13,973 bases of DNA from Bacteroidota bacterium (lineage in GTDB: Bacteria > Bacteroidota > Bacteroidia > Flavobacteriales > Flavobacteriaceae): positions 1 to 13,973 of the forward strand of contig JAJYTI010000038.1 in assembly GCA_021793135.1 (NCBI GenBank). Reading direction: 5' to 3'. How positions within the stretch are numbered: the first letter of the stretch is position 1; the number at the start of each line of letters is the position of its first letter. Under the pieces are notes generated by a model. That model was not told the origin of the DNA and did no database searches. It saw only the letters and a list, made by a program, of their open reading frames with translations. Below are positions 13,137-13,973 of this stretch, one piece after another. Both the position numbers and the translations under genes were made by a program.

Positions 13137-13741
13137 TCCTCATCTCTAGAATAGATATTTGGTAGAGACAAATCAAAATACAAGCTTAATACCCTTATTA
13201 CTACTACGGTACTTGCCACATATAGGGTTAATTGGTCGCTTGGTACATTTAAATACTGAAGTCCAAAATACACCGAACCACCTGCAATGCAAGCTGTAGC
13301 ATAAATTTCTTTTCTGAAAATAATTGGAATTTCGTTAGCTAAAATATCACGAATCACCCCACCAAAACAGGCAGTCATTGTTCCTAATGCAATACAAATA
13401 AGCGGAAAGTGATCATACATAAGTCCTTTTTCGATACCTACGACTGTAAAAACACCCATACCTATGCTATCAAGAATAGCAAGAGACCAATTATGTTTTC
13501 CTACTTCTCTATGAAAAAACATACTAAAAATTGTTGTTACAATTGTAACATACATATAATTTAGATCTTTCATCCAAGCAATATCGGCACCTAAAAGCAA
13601 ATCTCTAAGCGTCCCTCCACCAACCGCAGTAACAAAGGCAATAATAAATATACCAAAGAAATCCATGCGTTTATGGATAGCAGCCAACACTCCCGATGCT
13701 GCAAACGCAGCAGTTCCAAGTAAGTCAAAGTAGTAAAACAT
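13133..13741 (-). CDS. TRIC / UPF0126 family trimeric cation channel protein
   Basis: The 202-aa inner-membrane protein has about seven hydrophobic segments arranged as two related halves. Each half carries the family signature: FVTAVGGGTLRDLLLG (36-51) and TACFGGVIRDIL (123-134). The N-terminus YFDLLGTAAFAASGVLAA (4-21) is also characteristic. Prokaryotic TRIC homologues form trimeric channels passing monovalent cations, but their physiological role is not settled. A stop codon 25 bp upstream in frame, with no ATG between, fixes the start at 13741. The 3' end overlaps the convergent cyclophilin gene by four bases (TTAA), leaving no room for a terminator between them. Confidence 0.92.
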   Translation of the reverse strand: MFYYFDLLGTAAFAASGVLAAIHKRMDFFGIFIIAFVTAVGGGTLRDLLLGADIAWMKDLNYMYVTIVTTIFSMFFHREVGKHNWSLAILDSIGMGVFTVVGIEKGLMYDHFPLICIALGTMTACFGGVIRDILANEIPIIFRKEIYATACIAGGSVYFGLQYLNVPSDQLTLYVASTVVVIRVLSLYFDLSLPNIYSRDED

Positions 13742-13973
13742 TCTCTTTAGGCTGTTTTCTATGAAATTCTTCAGTTACAATTATCATCCTCCTTATATCA
13801 AACCACCATTCTATTGATTTATCATTGTATAAAAAATAAATAAGAGAAATGGAATTGAATGGCACAAAGATACTTCATTATTTTGGTTGTAAACAAACTT
13901 AACAAATAACACATGCTCTTTTAACTACCTACTTTACCTTTAAAAAACCAGAATATTTCTGAATCATAAGTGT
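13742..13973. other. Upstream region of the TRIC gene, to the window edge
   Basis: Apart from a good promoter on the minus strand (13865-13897), this AT-rich stretch holds a 20-codon minus-strand frame (13725-13787) that begins directly after an AAGGAGG and overlaps the TRIC start. I see no other gene; whatever lies to the right is outside the window. Confidence 0.5.
13865..13897 (-). promoter_or_regulatory. Promoter of the TRIC gene (TTTG-21-TATCTTTG)
   Basis: On the minus strand a TTTG (13894-13897) precedes TATCTTTG (13865-13872) by 21 bp. This is the best two-part match to the Bacteroidota -33/-7 promoter in the window. It implies a leader of about 120 bases before the ATG at 13741. A second -7-like TAAGTTTG overlaps the -33 part (13894-13901). 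Confidence 0.6.

Noticed and set aside
1..13973. CRISPR array, mobile element, toxin-antitoxin or defence island
   Set aside because: No regular repeats, terminal inverted repeats, transposase or integrase motifs, or typical defence domains are visible; gene content is housekeeping and envelope.

Overview
The window looks like ordinary chromosome from a member of the Bacteroidota, most likely a marine-type Flavobacteriia. It is AT-rich throughout. Promoter-like boxes follow the Bacteroidota -7 consensus TAnnTTTG, Shine-Dalgarno sequences are mostly absent, and several proteins have their best family matches in that group: an alpha-oxoamine synthase of sphingolipid/sulfonolipid type, the DUF6452/DUF6048 envelope pair behind rlmD, a DUF2911 protein and an Smr protein with a Bacteroidota-style N-terminus. 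I see no phage, transposon, CRISPR, tRNA or rRNA sequence.

Layout, left to right. The 3' end of an alpha/beta hydrolase (+) meets an alpha-oxoamine synthase (-) over a strong two-way terminator. Behind the synthase lies an IscS/NifS-type cysteine desulfurase (-). It is divergent from a small lipoprotein gene (+), which runs nose to nose into an Smr-domain gene (-). Ornithine aminotransferase (rocD, -) lies upstream of the Smr gene, with a terminator between them. Divergent from rocD is an apparent three-gene operon (+): rlmD, a lipoprotein and an outer-membrane beta-barrel-like protein. A short MscS-type channel gene (+) follows and converges over a terminator on a DUF2911/TPR exported protein (-).

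A 567-bp gap (9668-10234) follows, the only long non-coding stretch. It holds one possible 43-codon ORF with a terminator-like hairpin behind it, and a promoter/inverted-repeat region for the next gene. That gene encodes an exported coiled-coil membrane protein (+). It converges over a terminator on a PlsC-type acyltransferase (-), which is preceded by a Nudix CoA-pyrophosphatase-like gene (-). The Nudix start codon overlaps, on the opposite strand, the start codon of a lipoprotein cyclophilin (+). The cyclophilin stop codon overlaps the stop of a TRIC/UPF0126 channel gene (-).

The genes are mostly independent housekeeping and envelope functions: lipid synthesis (alpha-oxoamine synthase, PlsC-like), sulfur mobilisation (cysteine desulfurase), amino-acid catabolism (rocD), 23S rRNA methylation (rlmD), ion channels (MscS-like, TRIC) and several secreted or lipid-anchored proteins. 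Only rlmD and its two followers look like a true operon. I did not find a convincing new multi-gene system. The items most worth checking are the near-leaderless promoters, the interlocked divergent start codons at 12393-12399, the small ORF with its own hairpin at 9905-10130, and the uncharacterised envelope pair tied to rlmD.
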